In this document: positions 8,399 through 16,247 of the stretch, piece after piece | How positions within the stretch are numbered: the first letter of the stretch is position 1 | How the letters are laid out: the number at the start of each line of letters is the position of its first letter | Assembly: GCA_900546445.1 (NCBI GenBank) | Contig: URCV01000007.1 | Coordinates: 1-46,218, forward strand | Direction of reading: 5' to 3' | DNA from: an uncultured Bacteroidales bacterium | GTDB taxonomy: Bacteria; Bacteroidota; Bacteroidia; Bacteroidales; UBA932 | DNA: 46,218 bases | Translations under genes and position numbers: made by a program | The notes under the pieces: model-generated | The model's input: only the letters and a program-made list of their open reading frames with translations | The model's database searches: none | What the model was told of the DNA's origin: nothing

Positions 8399-9111
8399 AA
8401 AAATTAGTTCTAACCGCTGCTGCCGTATTGCTGGCAGTAAGTGCAAATGCTAAGGTGGGTATCGTAGCAGGTCTCACTTCAGCTACGACTAGCATTAATG
8501 ACGCCTATAATGATATAGCTGTCGCCAAGACCGCAAACAAATATCACGCAGGTTTGGTCTACGAGTTGAACCTTCCGTTAGGATTGAGCGTTCAGCCCGG
8601 TATCATCTATAACGTAAAGGGACAGTCAGTTAAGGATAACATCGCTTTGGCGGGCCAGAAAGCCGATATTTCCATAGACACTAATACCGGCTACCTCGAG
8701 GTGCCTGTAAGAGTGGCTTGGGGAATGAACTTCGGCCTTTTCAAACCGTTTGTGTTTGCAGAACCTTTTGTAGGATATGCCCTTACTACGGAGACTGTCT
8801 CACAGTTTAAGGATGCTGCTACAAAAGAGGCTTTTGATAAGCTCGCATCGCTGGCGGGTACTTCACTTGACACTAAGAAGGATGACCCGAATCGTTGGGC
8901 TAACCGTAACCGTTTCGAATATGGTGTAGGTTTGGGCGCAGGTGTGAAGGTGTTGGATTTCGTAGCTTTGTCGGTCAAGTATTATTGGGACCTCGGCCAG
9001 GTGTATAAGGAATCTGACACTAAACCGTCGGTAAGTGCCGGAACTATGTATAATGCCGTTAAGGAGCAGAAATGTTCGGGTATTTCAGCATCGGTTACGC
9101 TATATTTTTAA
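8395..9111 (+). CDS. Outer-membrane beta-barrel protein, porin-like
   Basis: The 238-residue exported protein has a classic signal peptide, MKKLVLTAAAVLLAVSANA. Short amphipathic strands follow, e.g. HAGLVYELNLPLGLSVQPGIIY, GYLEVPVRVAWGMNFGLFKPFVFAEPFVGY and ALSVKYYWDLGQVY. The protein ends ISASVTLYF, a terminal aromatic expected for insertion by BAM. This fits the small Bacteroidota outer-membrane beta-barrel families. It overlaps trxA by 4 bases and is closed by a strong terminator, making it the last gene of the operon. Function, whether pore, surface antigen or envelope structure, cannot be decided. Confidence 0.8.
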   Translation: MKKLVLTAAAVLLAVSANAKVGIVAGLTSATTSINDAYNDIAVAKTANKYHAGLVYELNLPLGLSVQPGIIYNVKGQSVKDNIALAGQKADISIDTNTGYLEVPVRVAWGMNFGLFKPFVFAEPFVGYALTTETVSQFKDAATKEAFDKLASLAGTSLDTKKDDPNRWANRNRFEYGVGLGAGVKVLDFVALSVKYYWDLGQVYKESDTKPSVSAGTMYNAVKEQKCSGISASVTLYF

Positions 9112-9131
9112 TAGATAGATAGTTAGTTTAA

Positions 9132-9166
9132 AAACAAGCCGCGCGAAAAACACGCGCGGCTTGTTT
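9132..9166 (+). terminator. Strong intrinsic terminator, perfect 14-bp stem
   Basis: Arms 9132-9145 and 9153-9166 are perfectly complementary (AAACAAGCCGCGCG and its reverse complement) around a 7-base A-rich loop, with a T-rich right arm. It ends the efflux-trxA-barrel transcript. Confidence 0.9.
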
Positions 9167-9183
9167 GTTGCGATAATAAGGGG

Positions 9184-10158
9184 ATGCTTAGAGACGAGAT
9201 TATAGGTTTTTTGGGAGAGGATTGGGTTGCTCTTAATGGTTACATAAAGGACTCCTTGTTCTCGGATATTCCGCTTCTACAGGAGGTGAACGAGGACATA
9301 TTGGTCCATAGTGGGAAGATGCTAAGGCCTATCGTAGCTCTGTTGGTGGCGCGTATGATAAGCGGCACTACGGCTCCGGACGATTCGATTAGGGTCGCTG
9401 CAGCTACGGAGATGTTGCATAATGCCACTCTTCTGCACGACGATGTGGCCGATGAGAGTCCTACCCGAAGGGGTGAGCCGACGCTCTTCTCCAAGATTGG
9501 CCCGTCAGGTGCCGTGCTCGTAGGCGATTTCTGGCTTGCGAGGGCGATGGAACTCACCATCTCTTATTCGAAGCGCGATTCCGTGGCCAAGATTTTCTCG
9601 AAAGCTATGACGAATTTGGCCGAGGGCGAGATGCTCCAGCTCCAGAACGCCAGCGGAAATGGAACGAACAAGGAAGATTACTTTAGGATAATATATTGCA
9701 AGACAGCTTCTTTGTTCGAAACGGCTTGTTTGAGCGTGTCTGTATCTTGTAATGCTACGCCAGAGCAGCAGGAGGCCGTGAAGAAGTATGCCGTGTCTCT
9801 GGGCATAGCTTTTCAGATTAAGGACGACATCCTGGATTATGTGGGCGACGAGGCTCTGGGAAAGCCTACGGGAATCGACTTGAAGGAGCATAAGATTACG
9901 CTGCCTCTTCTCTGTTGTTTCGACGATGCCGCTAAGGAGGCCGAAATTAGAAAAATGATTTCCGACATCCATAATCACCCCGAGTATTGCGAACAAATTC
10001 GTACATTTGTGCTTGAAAATAGGGGAGTGGAGAAGGCTGGTGACATTCTGGAGAGTTATATCCGGAAATCACTTGATGCGCTTGACGTGTTCCCTGACGG
10101 AAAGGAGAAGGAATTCCTTACGCGTATAGCCAAATATAACACTATCAGAAATTCTTAA
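9184..10158 (+). CDS. Polyprenyl diphosphate synthase (IspB-like, long chain)
   Basis: This trans-isoprenyl synthase extends FPP or GPP with isopentenyl units, giving the long side chain of menaquinone or a related carrier. In the 324 residues the first Asp-rich motif is DDVAD (86-90) in LLHDDVADESPTRRG. The second is DDILD (214-218) in QIKDDILDYVGDEALGKPTG, with the RP and K residues of GKMLRP near 45-49. Length and motif order are normal. The first motif is the short DDxxD form seen in octaprenyl/heptaprenyl-type enzymes; product length cannot be read from sequence. It is the first gene of the holB-ricT-gldH-trmB run, with holB beginning 1 base after its stop. Confidence 0.9.
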   Translation: MLRDEIIGFLGEDWVALNGYIKDSLFSDIPLLQEVNEDILVHSGKMLRPIVALLVARMISGTTAPDDSIRVAAATEMLHNATLLHDDVADESPTRRGEPTLFSKIGPSGAVLVGDFWLARAMELTISYSKRDSVAKIFSKAMTNLAEGEMLQLQNASGNGTNKEDYFRIIYCKTASLFETACLSVSVSCNATPEQQEAVKKYAVSLGIAFQIKDDILDYVGDEALGKPTGIDLKEHKITLPLLCCFDDAAKEAEIRKMISDIHNHPEYCEQIRTFVLENRGVEKAGDILESYIRKSLDALDVFPDGKEKEFLTRIAKYNTIRNS

Positions 10159-10159
10159 A

Positions 10160-11158
10160 ATGGGTTTTTCTCAGGTAAAGGGTAATGTCCAGGTGTGCAA
10201 CGCACTTAAAGGAATGGTGGATTCCGGAAAGGTGCCGCACGCCATTATGTTTCACGAAGATGACGGAGGTGGCGCCATCGGCGTCGCGCTTGCCTTCCTG
10301 CAGTATCTTTACTGTAAGGACAGGTCGTCGGGTGATGCCTGCGGAACATGTCCTGCCTGTAATAAAATCCAAAAACTCATACATCCGGACGTTCATTTCA
10401 TCTTTCCGGTAAATACCGGTCGCTGCTCCGATTATGTCGACAAGTGGCGTTCCCTCGTCAAGGCTAATCCTTTCTTTACGGAGAACGACCTTAGCGAGGC
10501 TCTCGAGATAGAGGGTAAATCCGCTATGATTAAGGTGGATGAGGCCAAGGGGCTTCTGGAGACGCTCTCATTCAGCGCTCTGGAGAAAGGCTACCGCAGC
10601 GTGGTCATCTATCTTCCGGAAAAAATGAACAAGGACGCTGCAAACCGCCTGCTTAAACTGATAGAAGAGCCTCCCAAGCTCACGGAATTCATACTCATCA
10701 CGCATAATCCGGAGCAGGTGCTCGTCACCATCGCCTCGCGTTGCCAGCGCATAAGATTGGCCCCGGGGAATGGAGCCGGTCCATTCGAAGACAGTGAGTT
10801 CATGGGGCTTCTGCGCCCGTTGATGCAGGGTCTGCTAGCTCGAGACTTGTACGCTTGCCTGGAGATAGCGGATTCTATGGCCAATCTGTCCTCAAAGGAA
10901 AAGGCGAAAAATTTTTGTAAATTTGCTGCAGAGAATCTGCGATACATTTTCTTGCTCCAGCAGGGGATGCCGTCTCTCGTGACGGTGAATGATCCTGCGC
11001 GAAGGACGGAGTTGGAGGATTGGGCCGGACGAAGCAGGAAGACTTTTGCGAGGAAGGCCTTGGATGCCCTGGGACGGGCCGAGATGCTGATTTCTCGTAA
11101 TGTGAATATGAAGATATTGTTTACCGACTTGGTAAACGGATTATATGAAAGTATATGA
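10160..11158 (+). CDS. holB: DNA polymerase III delta-prime subunit (HolB-like)
   Basis: This AAA+-fold subunit of the clamp loader places the sliding clamp on primed DNA. The 332-residue protein shows the zinc-binding cysteines (C52, C61, C64, C67 in YCKDRSSGDACGTCPACNK), IHPDVHFIFPV, the sensor region MNKDAANRLLKLIEEPP and the arginine-rich ASRCQRIRL. The Walker A site is degenerate (HEDDGGGAIG). This fits delta-prime, which does not hydrolyse ATP, better than the tau/gamma subunit. It overlaps ricT by 4 bases. The holB-ricT neighbourhood is common in both Firmicutes and Bacteroidota. Confidence 0.9.
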   Translation: MGFSQVKGNVQVCNALKGMVDSGKVPHAIMFHEDDGGGAIGVALAFLQYLYCKDRSSGDACGTCPACNKIQKLIHPDVHFIFPVNTGRCSDYVDKWRSLVKANPFFTENDLSEALEIEGKSAMIKVDEAKGLLETLSFSALEKGYRSVVIYLPEKMNKDAANRLLKLIEEPPKLTEFILITHNPEQVLVTIASRCQRIRLAPGNGAGPFEDSEFMGLLRPLMQGLLARDLYACLEIADSMANLSSKEKAKNFCKFAAENLRYIFLLQQGMPSLVTVNDPARRTELEDWAGRSRKTFARKALDALGRAEMLISRNVNMKILFTDLVNGLYESI

Positions 11159-12294
11159 GTGAATCTAAAAAATACGATTGCTTCAGAGGGTGCGAAGTGG
11201 TGGATTGTGAAGACGGAACCACTGAGGTGACATATAGGGAAGGATGTTGTAAGCTACCTGTGCATAACTACTTGAGGGATATATCATCGCTTGAGTATGC
11301 CGACGTCTTCGAGGTGCGCTTTAAGAATACCCGCAAAGGCTATTACAAGAACGAGTCGGGTCAGAGCGTGCGTCAGGGCGACAAGGTGGTGGTCGAGGCC
11401 GCATCGGGCTACGATTTGGGTTTCGTCTCTCTCGAAGGCCCTCTGGTAGTCAAGCAGATGCAGAGACGCCGCATAGATCCTGCATCTTACGAATTCAAGA
11501 AGATATATAGAAAGGCTCGCCCATCCGACATCGAGAAATGGATGGCTGCCACTGCTCGCGAGCAGGCTACCATGATAGAGGCACGCCGCATAGCTGCGAC
11601 TATGGGGCTCGATATGAAAATCGGCGACGTGGAGTTCCAGGGCGACGGTACTAAGGCTATTTTCTATTACATAGCCGACGGTCGCGTGGATTTCCGCCAG
11701 TTGATTAAGGTCTTCGCCGAGGAATTCCGCATAAAGATAGAGATGAAGCAGATAGGCGCTCGCCAGGAGGCCGGGCTCATAGGCGGCATCGGGGTCTGCG
11801 GTCGTGCGCTTTGCTGTGCCAATTATGTCACGAACTTCAAGAGCATCAACACATCCGCAGCTCGCTGCCAGGATTTGTCCTTGAATCCTCAGAAATTGGC
11901 CGGCCAATGCGGCAAGCTCAAGTGCTGCATTAACTACGAAGTGCCTGTCTATCTGGATGCACAGAGCCGTATCCCTAAGGTCAGTGAACCTCTCGAGTTC
12001 GAGGACGGATTGGCATATCTAAGAAAGACGGACATTCTCGCCGAGATGATGTATTTTTCTTATGACAAGTCTTCGGATGCGAACTTGTATCCGGTTCCGG
12101 CGGCCGAGGTGAAGGAGATTCAGAAAATGAACAGGAACGGCATTCGTCCGGTTTCGCTTATTCCGGACGTGGAACCGTCTGCGCCTGAGTTCATTACGGC
12201 TGTGGGAGAGGGAAGTATCTCGCGTTTCGATTCGCCTAAGAAGAAGCGTAAAAACCGCAAGTCTCGTGACAAAGCTCAGAATAAGCAGGAATAG
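11155..12294 (+). CDS. ricT: RicT/YaaT-type PSP1 C-terminal domain protein
   Basis: The protein has 379 residues. The PSP1 C-terminal domain occupies roughly residues 85-170, followed by the RicT extension with two conserved cysteine clusters, GVCGRALCCANY and GQCGKLKCCINYE. In Bacillus subtilis, RicT with RicA and RicF forms an Fe-S complex affecting RNA processing. The Bacteroidota role is less clear, and no ricA or ricF is visible here. The C-terminal tail (KKKRKNRKSRDKAQNKQE) is strongly basic, which may suggest nucleic-acid contact. It overlaps holB by 4 bases and gldH by 29. Family identity is firm; function here is inference. Confidence 0.87.
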   Translation: MSESKKYDCFRGCEVVDCEDGTTEVTYREGCCKLPVHNYLRDISSLEYADVFEVRFKNTRKGYYKNESGQSVRQGDKVVVEAASGYDLGFVSLEGPLVVKQMQRRRIDPASYEFKKIYRKARPSDIEKWMAATAREQATMIEARRIAATMGLDMKIGDVEFQGDGTKAIFYYIADGRVDFRQLIKVFAEEFRIKIEMKQIGARQEAGLIGGIGVCGRALCCANYVTNFKSINTSAARCQDLSLNPQKLAGQCGKLKCCINYEVPVYLDAQSRIPKVSEPLEFEDGLAYLRKTDILAEMMYFSYDKSSDANLYPVPAAEVKEIQKMNRNGIRPVSLIPDVEPSAPEFITAVGEGSISRFDSPKKKRKNRKSRDKAQNKQE

Positions 12295-12667
12295 TTTTTT
12301 AGCGGTTTGCCTGTTGTGCCTCGCTTGGTCTTGTCAGAGGCCGAGCGGTGCTTCCGATTTCATCAAGGGACAGCGGGTGGAGTACGAGTTTCGTATTCCG
12401 CAGGTGGATACATTGGCCCTGTATGACTTTAGGTTCTTTTCGGGGCAGGAGGCTATGGAATCGCCCGTGGCTTTGGATTTGAGGTGGGTTTCGCCGTCGG
12501 CGCAGATTTACAGGGAAGAGGTGTGGCTGCCGATGGATGGGACGCCGCATTATTATAGATTGGGATTACGCTTCGTAGAGCAGGGGGATTGGACCTTAAG
12601 GGTTTATCCTAGGGAGAAGGTGAGCGGATTGGGAATTAGTTGGAAAAAGAAGTATGGGACACGATAA
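12266..12667 (+). CDS. gldH: GldH-family lipoprotein
   Basis: This 133-residue lipoprotein has signal LAVCLLCLAWSC with lipidated Cys23, then a beta-rich domain (RVEYEFRIPQVDTLALYDFRFFSG, PHYYRLGLRFVEQGDWTLRVYP). I recognise the sequence pattern and the holB-ricT-gldH neighbourhood as the GldH family, named for Flavobacterium gliding. GldH homologues occur in non-gliding Bacteroidales and no other gld gene is present here, so a gliding role should not be assumed. The ATG lies 29 bases inside ricT and the 3' end overlaps trmB by 14 bases, an unusually compressed arrangement. The N-terminus could instead begin a few codons later without losing the lipobox. Confidence 0.75.
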   Translation: MTKLRISRNSFLAVCLLCLAWSCQRPSGASDFIKGQRVEYEFRIPQVDTLALYDFRFFSGQEAMESPVALDLRWVSPSAQIYREEVWLPMDGTPHYYRLGLRFVEQGDWTLRVYPREKVSGLGISWKKKYGTR

Positions 12668-13415
12668 ATTACGCAGATTTGCTGAGAATGAGACATTTGC
12701 TTGTCTTCTTCAGCCTACGTCAGAGGAAGTTATGCCGGATGGATTCTTTAACTTGAAGGACCATCCGATAAAGGGGAATTGGGCGGAGAAGATGTTTGGA
12801 AGACCCGGGGCTGAGATAGTTCTCGAACTGGGTTGCGGAAAGGGTGAGTATACGATAGATTTGGCCCGTCGCTATCCTGACAAGTGTTTTATCGGCGTGG
12901 ACATCAAGGGAGCGCGTCTGTGGAAAGGCGCGAAGACAGCTACTGTGGAGAAGATTCCCAATGTGGCTTTTCTTCGTACGCGCATCGAGTTCATAACCGC
13001 GTTTTTCGCTCCCGGGGAGGTGTCGCAGATATGGCTTACTTTCTCTGACCCGCAGATGAAAAGTGAGAATTCGCGACTTACTTCGCCGCTTTTCCTCGAA
13101 AGATATCGTAAGATGCTGGTGCCTGGCGGAATCGTGCACTTGAAGACCGATTCGGCTTTTCTCTGTGAGTATACCCGTCAGATCGTAGATGTAAATAATC
13201 TTAAGAGATTAGCCTATACTACAGACCTTTACGCGACGAAAGACGACTCGCTGGACGCGTCGCTCTATGAGGTGCAGACCTTTTACGAAAAGATGTTCCT
13301 CTCTCAGGGCATTCCCATCACCTATCAGAGTTTCGTAATAGATAAGGAAGGGGAATACCTTCACCCGACCGAATTTGACCAGAAAGCCTGGCGCGAAAAG
13401 GAAAAGAATCGTTAG
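12654..13415 (+). CDS. trmB: tRNA (guanine-N7)-methyltransferase
   Basis: It uses S-adenosylmethionine to make m7G46 in the variable loop of tRNAs. In the 253 residues the SAM-binding motif is VLELGCGKGEYT (57-67), followed by FIGVDIKGARLWKGAKTA. The catalytic/substrate segment IWLTFSDPQMK (126-136) replaces the usual FPDPWPK with the variant typical of Bacteroidota. VPGGIVHLKTDS and the C-terminal SFVIDKEGEYL complete the fold. It is the last gene of the ispB-like to trmB run and is convergent with the next gene, with only 3 bases between stops and no obvious terminator. Confidence 0.93.
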   Translation: MGHDKLRRFAENETFACLLQPTSEEVMPDGFFNLKDHPIKGNWAEKMFGRPGAEIVLELGCGKGEYTIDLARRYPDKCFIGVDIKGARLWKGAKTATVEKIPNVAFLRTRIEFITAFFAPGEVSQIWLTFSDPQMKSENSRLTSPLFLERYRKMLVPGGIVHLKTDSAFLCEYTRQIVDVNNLKRLAYTTDLYATKDDSLDASLYEVQTFYEKMFLSQGIPITYQSFVIDKEGEYLHPTEFDQKAWREKEKNR

Positions 13416-13418
13416 GGT

Positions 13419-14522
13419 TTACTGCGTGGTAGTTAGGTAGTAGGCGATATAGATAAACAGGGCACATGCGGCAAGTGTCAGAAACCCTACAAGTGCGCTC
13501 TTCCACGGGGTGAGTTTCTTCCCTAAATACTTGAAGTCTTTGAATTCCTTTCGTTTCCAGAGGGTGGATACATTTGCTTCAAGCCAATTCGTCAGTTCCT
13601 TGAAATCGAGATGAGTGTGCTCTAGATACCAGCTTTCCAAGGCGGTCTCCATCTGTGGTAAGTCGCACCAGGAAAATGCTTTGCACCATTTTACATTCTG
13701 CGCATCGTCGAGGCCTATGCAGATTGTAAATTCGTTCTTATTTCCACCACGCCAATATTCCCTCTGGCTAAGTGCCGCTTGTAAGCCGGACGTGGCATTA
13801 AATAGAATTACGAATACGTGTATCTGATTATTAAGCCCGTGAAAGGCGTTGAAAAGGCGTATGTCTCTTTCCCACTCGTAGGATGCGCTTATCTTCAAAT
13901 GTGGTGATACTAAAACCGCGTCACTTTCTAATCCGGAAAATTTAGGATATTCCACTAGTCCCAAAGCCTCGGCTTGGTCGTCCGAAACCGTACCCGCCTT
14001 GAAGATGGAATTGGAATTTATTATATAATTGGTGTATAATCCCTTATATGTAGTGGTGTAGGCGTTTTCACGAAGTGAATCCCATTCGTATCGTTGGCCT
14101 CCACCTCCGCTTACGCAGTTGATGTGAATGGGGAAGATGGCTACGCATTGTGTCTGCCAACATCCTATTACTTCGTAGTATAGACTCGAGGTGATGTCTA
14201 TGAGTCTTCCGGTGTTAAAATACATCAGCCATTTGTCAGGGTGGCGTATATAGGTGACTTTAGTGCGGGTTTTTGTGTTTCCTTTACTGTCCGTGTAGGT
14301 TTCTGTAGTTACCACCCGTTCTGTCCACGCTTCGTGATGCTCTACGCCTGTGGCATATCCGCTAAGGTATTCCTGGCTTTTTCCGGCGAATTTTATCCCT
14401 AGATATAAAAGTAATTCCAGTACTAAGGCCACTACCAAGTAGCCCCACCAGTATTCAGTGGGGAACTTGATTATCAAAAAAACGGCTGTGGCTGCCGGGA
14501 GTATGTAATAGAGTTTATGCAA
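13419..14522 (-). CDS. Unknown membrane protein encoded with a LemA-like protein
   Basis: The 367-residue protein is not recognised at family level. Two hydrophobic segments lie at about residues 4-20 and 24-45 and one near the C-terminus (about 342-362). Between them is a large soluble domain containing a GGGG tract and several aromatic and acidic stretches (GCWQTQCVAIFPIHINC, CKAFSWCDLPQMETALESWY). This suggests a membrane-anchored domain facing one side, with a basic C-terminal linker (KRKEFKDFKYLGKKLTPWK). The start overlaps the upstream LemA-like gene by 8 bases, so the two are co-translated and may form a membrane complex. The function is unknown. Confidence 0.8.
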   Translation of the reverse strand: MHKLYYILPAATAVFLIIKFPTEYWWGYLVVALVLELLLYLGIKFAGKSQEYLSGYATGVEHHEAWTERVVTTETYTDSKGNTKTRTKVTYIRHPDKWLMYFNTGRLIDITSSLYYEVIGCWQTQCVAIFPIHINCVSGGGGQRYEWDSLRENAYTTTYKGLYTNYIINSNSIFKAGTVSDDQAEALGLVEYPKFSGLESDAVLVSPHLKISASYEWERDIRLFNAFHGLNNQIHVFVILFNATSGLQAALSQREYWRGGNKNEFTICIGLDDAQNVKWCKAFSWCDLPQMETALESWYLEHTHLDFKELTNWLEANVSTLWKRKEFKDFKYLGKKLTPWKSALVGFLTLAACALFIYIAYYLTTTQ

Positions 14523-15045
14523 AGAGATCTACATTGTCATCTTTTCTCGTTCTCATTACCTCGTCGGTCTGAGTGGAAGAGATTACGACATACTCTATTT
14601 TTTTCTTGTTCTTTATGAACCAGCAAGCCGGCATAGTCTCGCAAAGCGTGCTATGCTCTCTAATGATATCTAACATACGCTGTTGGCTAGATGCAAAGTA
14701 TGCTCTTTGGCTCTCAATGGATTGCATCAGCTTGTCGTACAACTTGGTATCAAATTCCGGATTCGACTCTTGAATCATCTTGAAAAGAGGAGCTGATTCG
14801 CCCTTATATCTTCCGGCGATTAGTTCCGGGTAGATCTTTTCAAAGGTCTCCCTGTATTTTTCCGTTACTCCGGCTTCCTGTTTGAGGGTTTTCCACATAG
14901 TGTCGTGCACGGTTTCGATTTTTCCTTCTTGTGCTTCGGCCTCTTTACGAAGTGCCACTTCGCGGTTGTTATAGGAAAAATACATACCGATGAAGATAAT
15001 CAAAAGACCTGCTATGATGCAGATAATAAGTAATGTAGGGGTCAT
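14515..15045 (-). CDS. LemA-like membrane-anchored helical protein
   Basis: The 176-residue protein has one N-terminal transmembrane helix (about 4-24) followed by almost continuous predicted helix, e.g. REVALRKEAEAQEGKIETVH and YDKLMQSIESQRAYFASSQQ. This resembles LemA proteins, which have a single N-terminal membrane helix and a long coiled bundle, but the match is by pattern only and weaker than for typical LemA. It sits 9 bases downstream of the PPC-domain gene and overlaps the unknown membrane gene, giving a three-gene operon. The biological role of LemA proteins is poorly defined. An unrelated coiled-coil protein is the alternative. Confidence 0.6.
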   Translation of the reverse strand: MTPTLLIICIIAGLLIIFIGMYFSYNNREVALRKEAEAQEGKIETVHDTMWKTLKQEAGVTEKYRETFEKIYPELIAGRYKGESAPLFKMIQESNPEFDTKLYDKLMQSIESQRAYFASSQQRMLDIIREHSTLCETMPACWFIKNKKKIEYVVISSTQTDEVMRTRKDDNVDLFA

Positions 15046-15054
15046 ATTGCTAAT

Positions 15055-15477
15055 TTAGAATTTATATACGTTCAAGCCGATCTCCTCGCTATATTCTCTT
15101 TCGAGTTTCGTCCCGTAATCTTCGATAACGAATTCTCCCGCTCCGCTTAGGTGTGCGCAAAGCAAATGTCCACCTAAGGTGGAGTAGTCACTTCGACCTG
15201 CGACTATATGAAGATGAAGGTAGGTTTGTCCGTTAAGGGTGGAGATATTACCGGTAAGATTGGCAATTTCCATCTGTTCAGTGAATTGCTTGTCCACATA
15301 CTGTTTGGTAGAAGGGTCGAAGAATCTAAGGGTCATCTCATTTATGGCCCCGATTCCGGTTATGCTTCCGGACTGCACGTGATTTTCCTCGCAGAACTTA
15401 GTGAGCGCTTGAGTGATTTCTTGGTGATTGTCTATGCTTACGACATATTTCCCACCTGCTTTAACGTATTTATACAT
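15055..15477 (-). CDS. PPC/DUF296-domain protein
   Basis: The 140-residue protein is formed almost wholly by a PPC (DUF296) domain: VVSIDNHQEITQALTKFCEENHVQSG, SITGIGAINEMTLRFFD, then TYLHLHIVAGRSDYSTLGGHLL and AGEFVIEDY. The histidines of HLHIVAG and GGHL are the conserved ones that can bind metal in stand-alone bacterial members. In plants the domain accompanies AT-hooks; bacterial single-domain proteins have no settled function. ATG 15477 was chosen over the in-frame ATG at 15624 because the extra 49 residues are hydrophobic, not family-like, and run into repeat DNA. It is first in a three-gene operon with the LemA-like gene. Confidence 0.82.
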   Translation of the reverse strand: MYKYVKAGGKYVVSIDNHQEITQALTKFCEENHVQSGSITGIGAINEMTLRFFDPSTKQYVDKQFTEQMEIANLTGNISTLNGQTYLHLHIVAGRSDYSTLGGHLLCAHLSGAGEFVIEDYGTKLEREYSEEIGLNVYKF

Positions 15478-15676
15478 AACGATTAATTTTTCAGTAAATA
15501 TATAAAATAATTGGATTGGGTAAAACAAGCCGCCCAAGATTAAGAGGAGTTTTTTGAGGTCAACGGATTCTCGTCGTTCTGCGTCAGCAATACGCACTAA
15601 GGGCAATGTACACATTATTAACAAGCGCTGCGCCGAGCTCGATGGGGCGGCTCACTTGCGCTTTCGCGATTATTAG

Positions 15677-15778
15677 TTTCGTCCGGCACAACCACCCTTT
15701 CACCGGAGGGAATGACATTTTATGCGATTTCGTCCGGGCAAACAGGTTTTTCACCGGAGGGGATGACATTTCTGTCGT
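15677..15778 (+). repeat. Diverged 51-base tandem duplication inside copy A
   Basis: Two adjacent units each start TTTCGTCCGG and contain TTTTCACCGG- or TTTCACCGGAGGG-like sequence followed by ATGACATTT, with a period of 51 bases. The right-hand long copy (17620-17955) has only one unit. Each unit contains the small inverted repeat TCCGG/CCGGA. Confidence 0.7.
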
Positions 15779-15865
15779 GGAAGTCACTAAGATGTGAACA
15801 GATGGTAAAACGGAGCCCTTCGAACCTCTTCTCCTCGACCCCTTGGCGGCCTACCAGACTTCATC

Positions 15866-16006
15866 AAATTCACTTTGGCAGCGCACCTGCCACTGAGTGT
15901 GTTCTATGGCACATTGCCTGCCAAGGTGGCGCTGAAAAAGTCTCACTTTGGCAAGGAACCCCGCTTAGAGTGCGCTACAAGCCACATTGCTTGCCAAAGT
16001 GAATTT
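15866..16006 (+). repeat. Double-hairpin repeat core, copy A (141 bases)
   Basis: The outer arms AAATTCACTTTGGCA (15866-15880) and TGCCAAAGTGAATTT (15992-16006) are perfectly complementary. Inside are two tandem hairpins: unit I at 15871-15928 (CACTTTGGCA with TGCCAAGGTG, one wobble) and unit II at 15943-16002 (TCACTTTGGCAAG with its exact complement). Both have the same stem but different loops. Confidence 0.85.
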
Positions 16007-16247
16007 GCGAAGCCTCCTTGTGACATAACGGCAAAATCACTGGTTATAGCCGAAAATATATCAAATCATGTTGTGTCCATCACGAATGTAGGGCAAATAG
16101 TATTTGTGAATAAGTATAATTTATAGTGATACAAGCTTTTAACCGACTTTAACGTGATATTAGTGGTAATGGTTTATAGATAAATGTCCAGATAGAATAT
16201 AGTAAATTGCCGATTAATGCCTATATTGCGAAAAATATACTTTTTCT

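Larger units (their letters stand above)
15622..16008 (+). repeat. Long direct repeat, left copy (A)
   Basis: The stretch from CAAGCGCTGCGCCGAGCTCG to the end of the double-hairpin core recurs nearly identically at 17620-17955. Copy A is 51 bases longer because of an internal tandem duplication at 15677-15778. It lies in the 770-base gap between the PPC gene and the RAYT. The rest of that gap (15478-15621 and 16009-16247) is AT-rich and shows no gene. Confidence 0.85.

Noticed and set aside
15712..16002. Open frames in the RAYT-flanking repeats (also 15875-16126, 17257-17535, 17710-17949, 17822-18052)
   Set aside because: The same DNA is open in several frames and on both strands, the peptides have no start context or family features, and the sequence is better explained as structured repeat.
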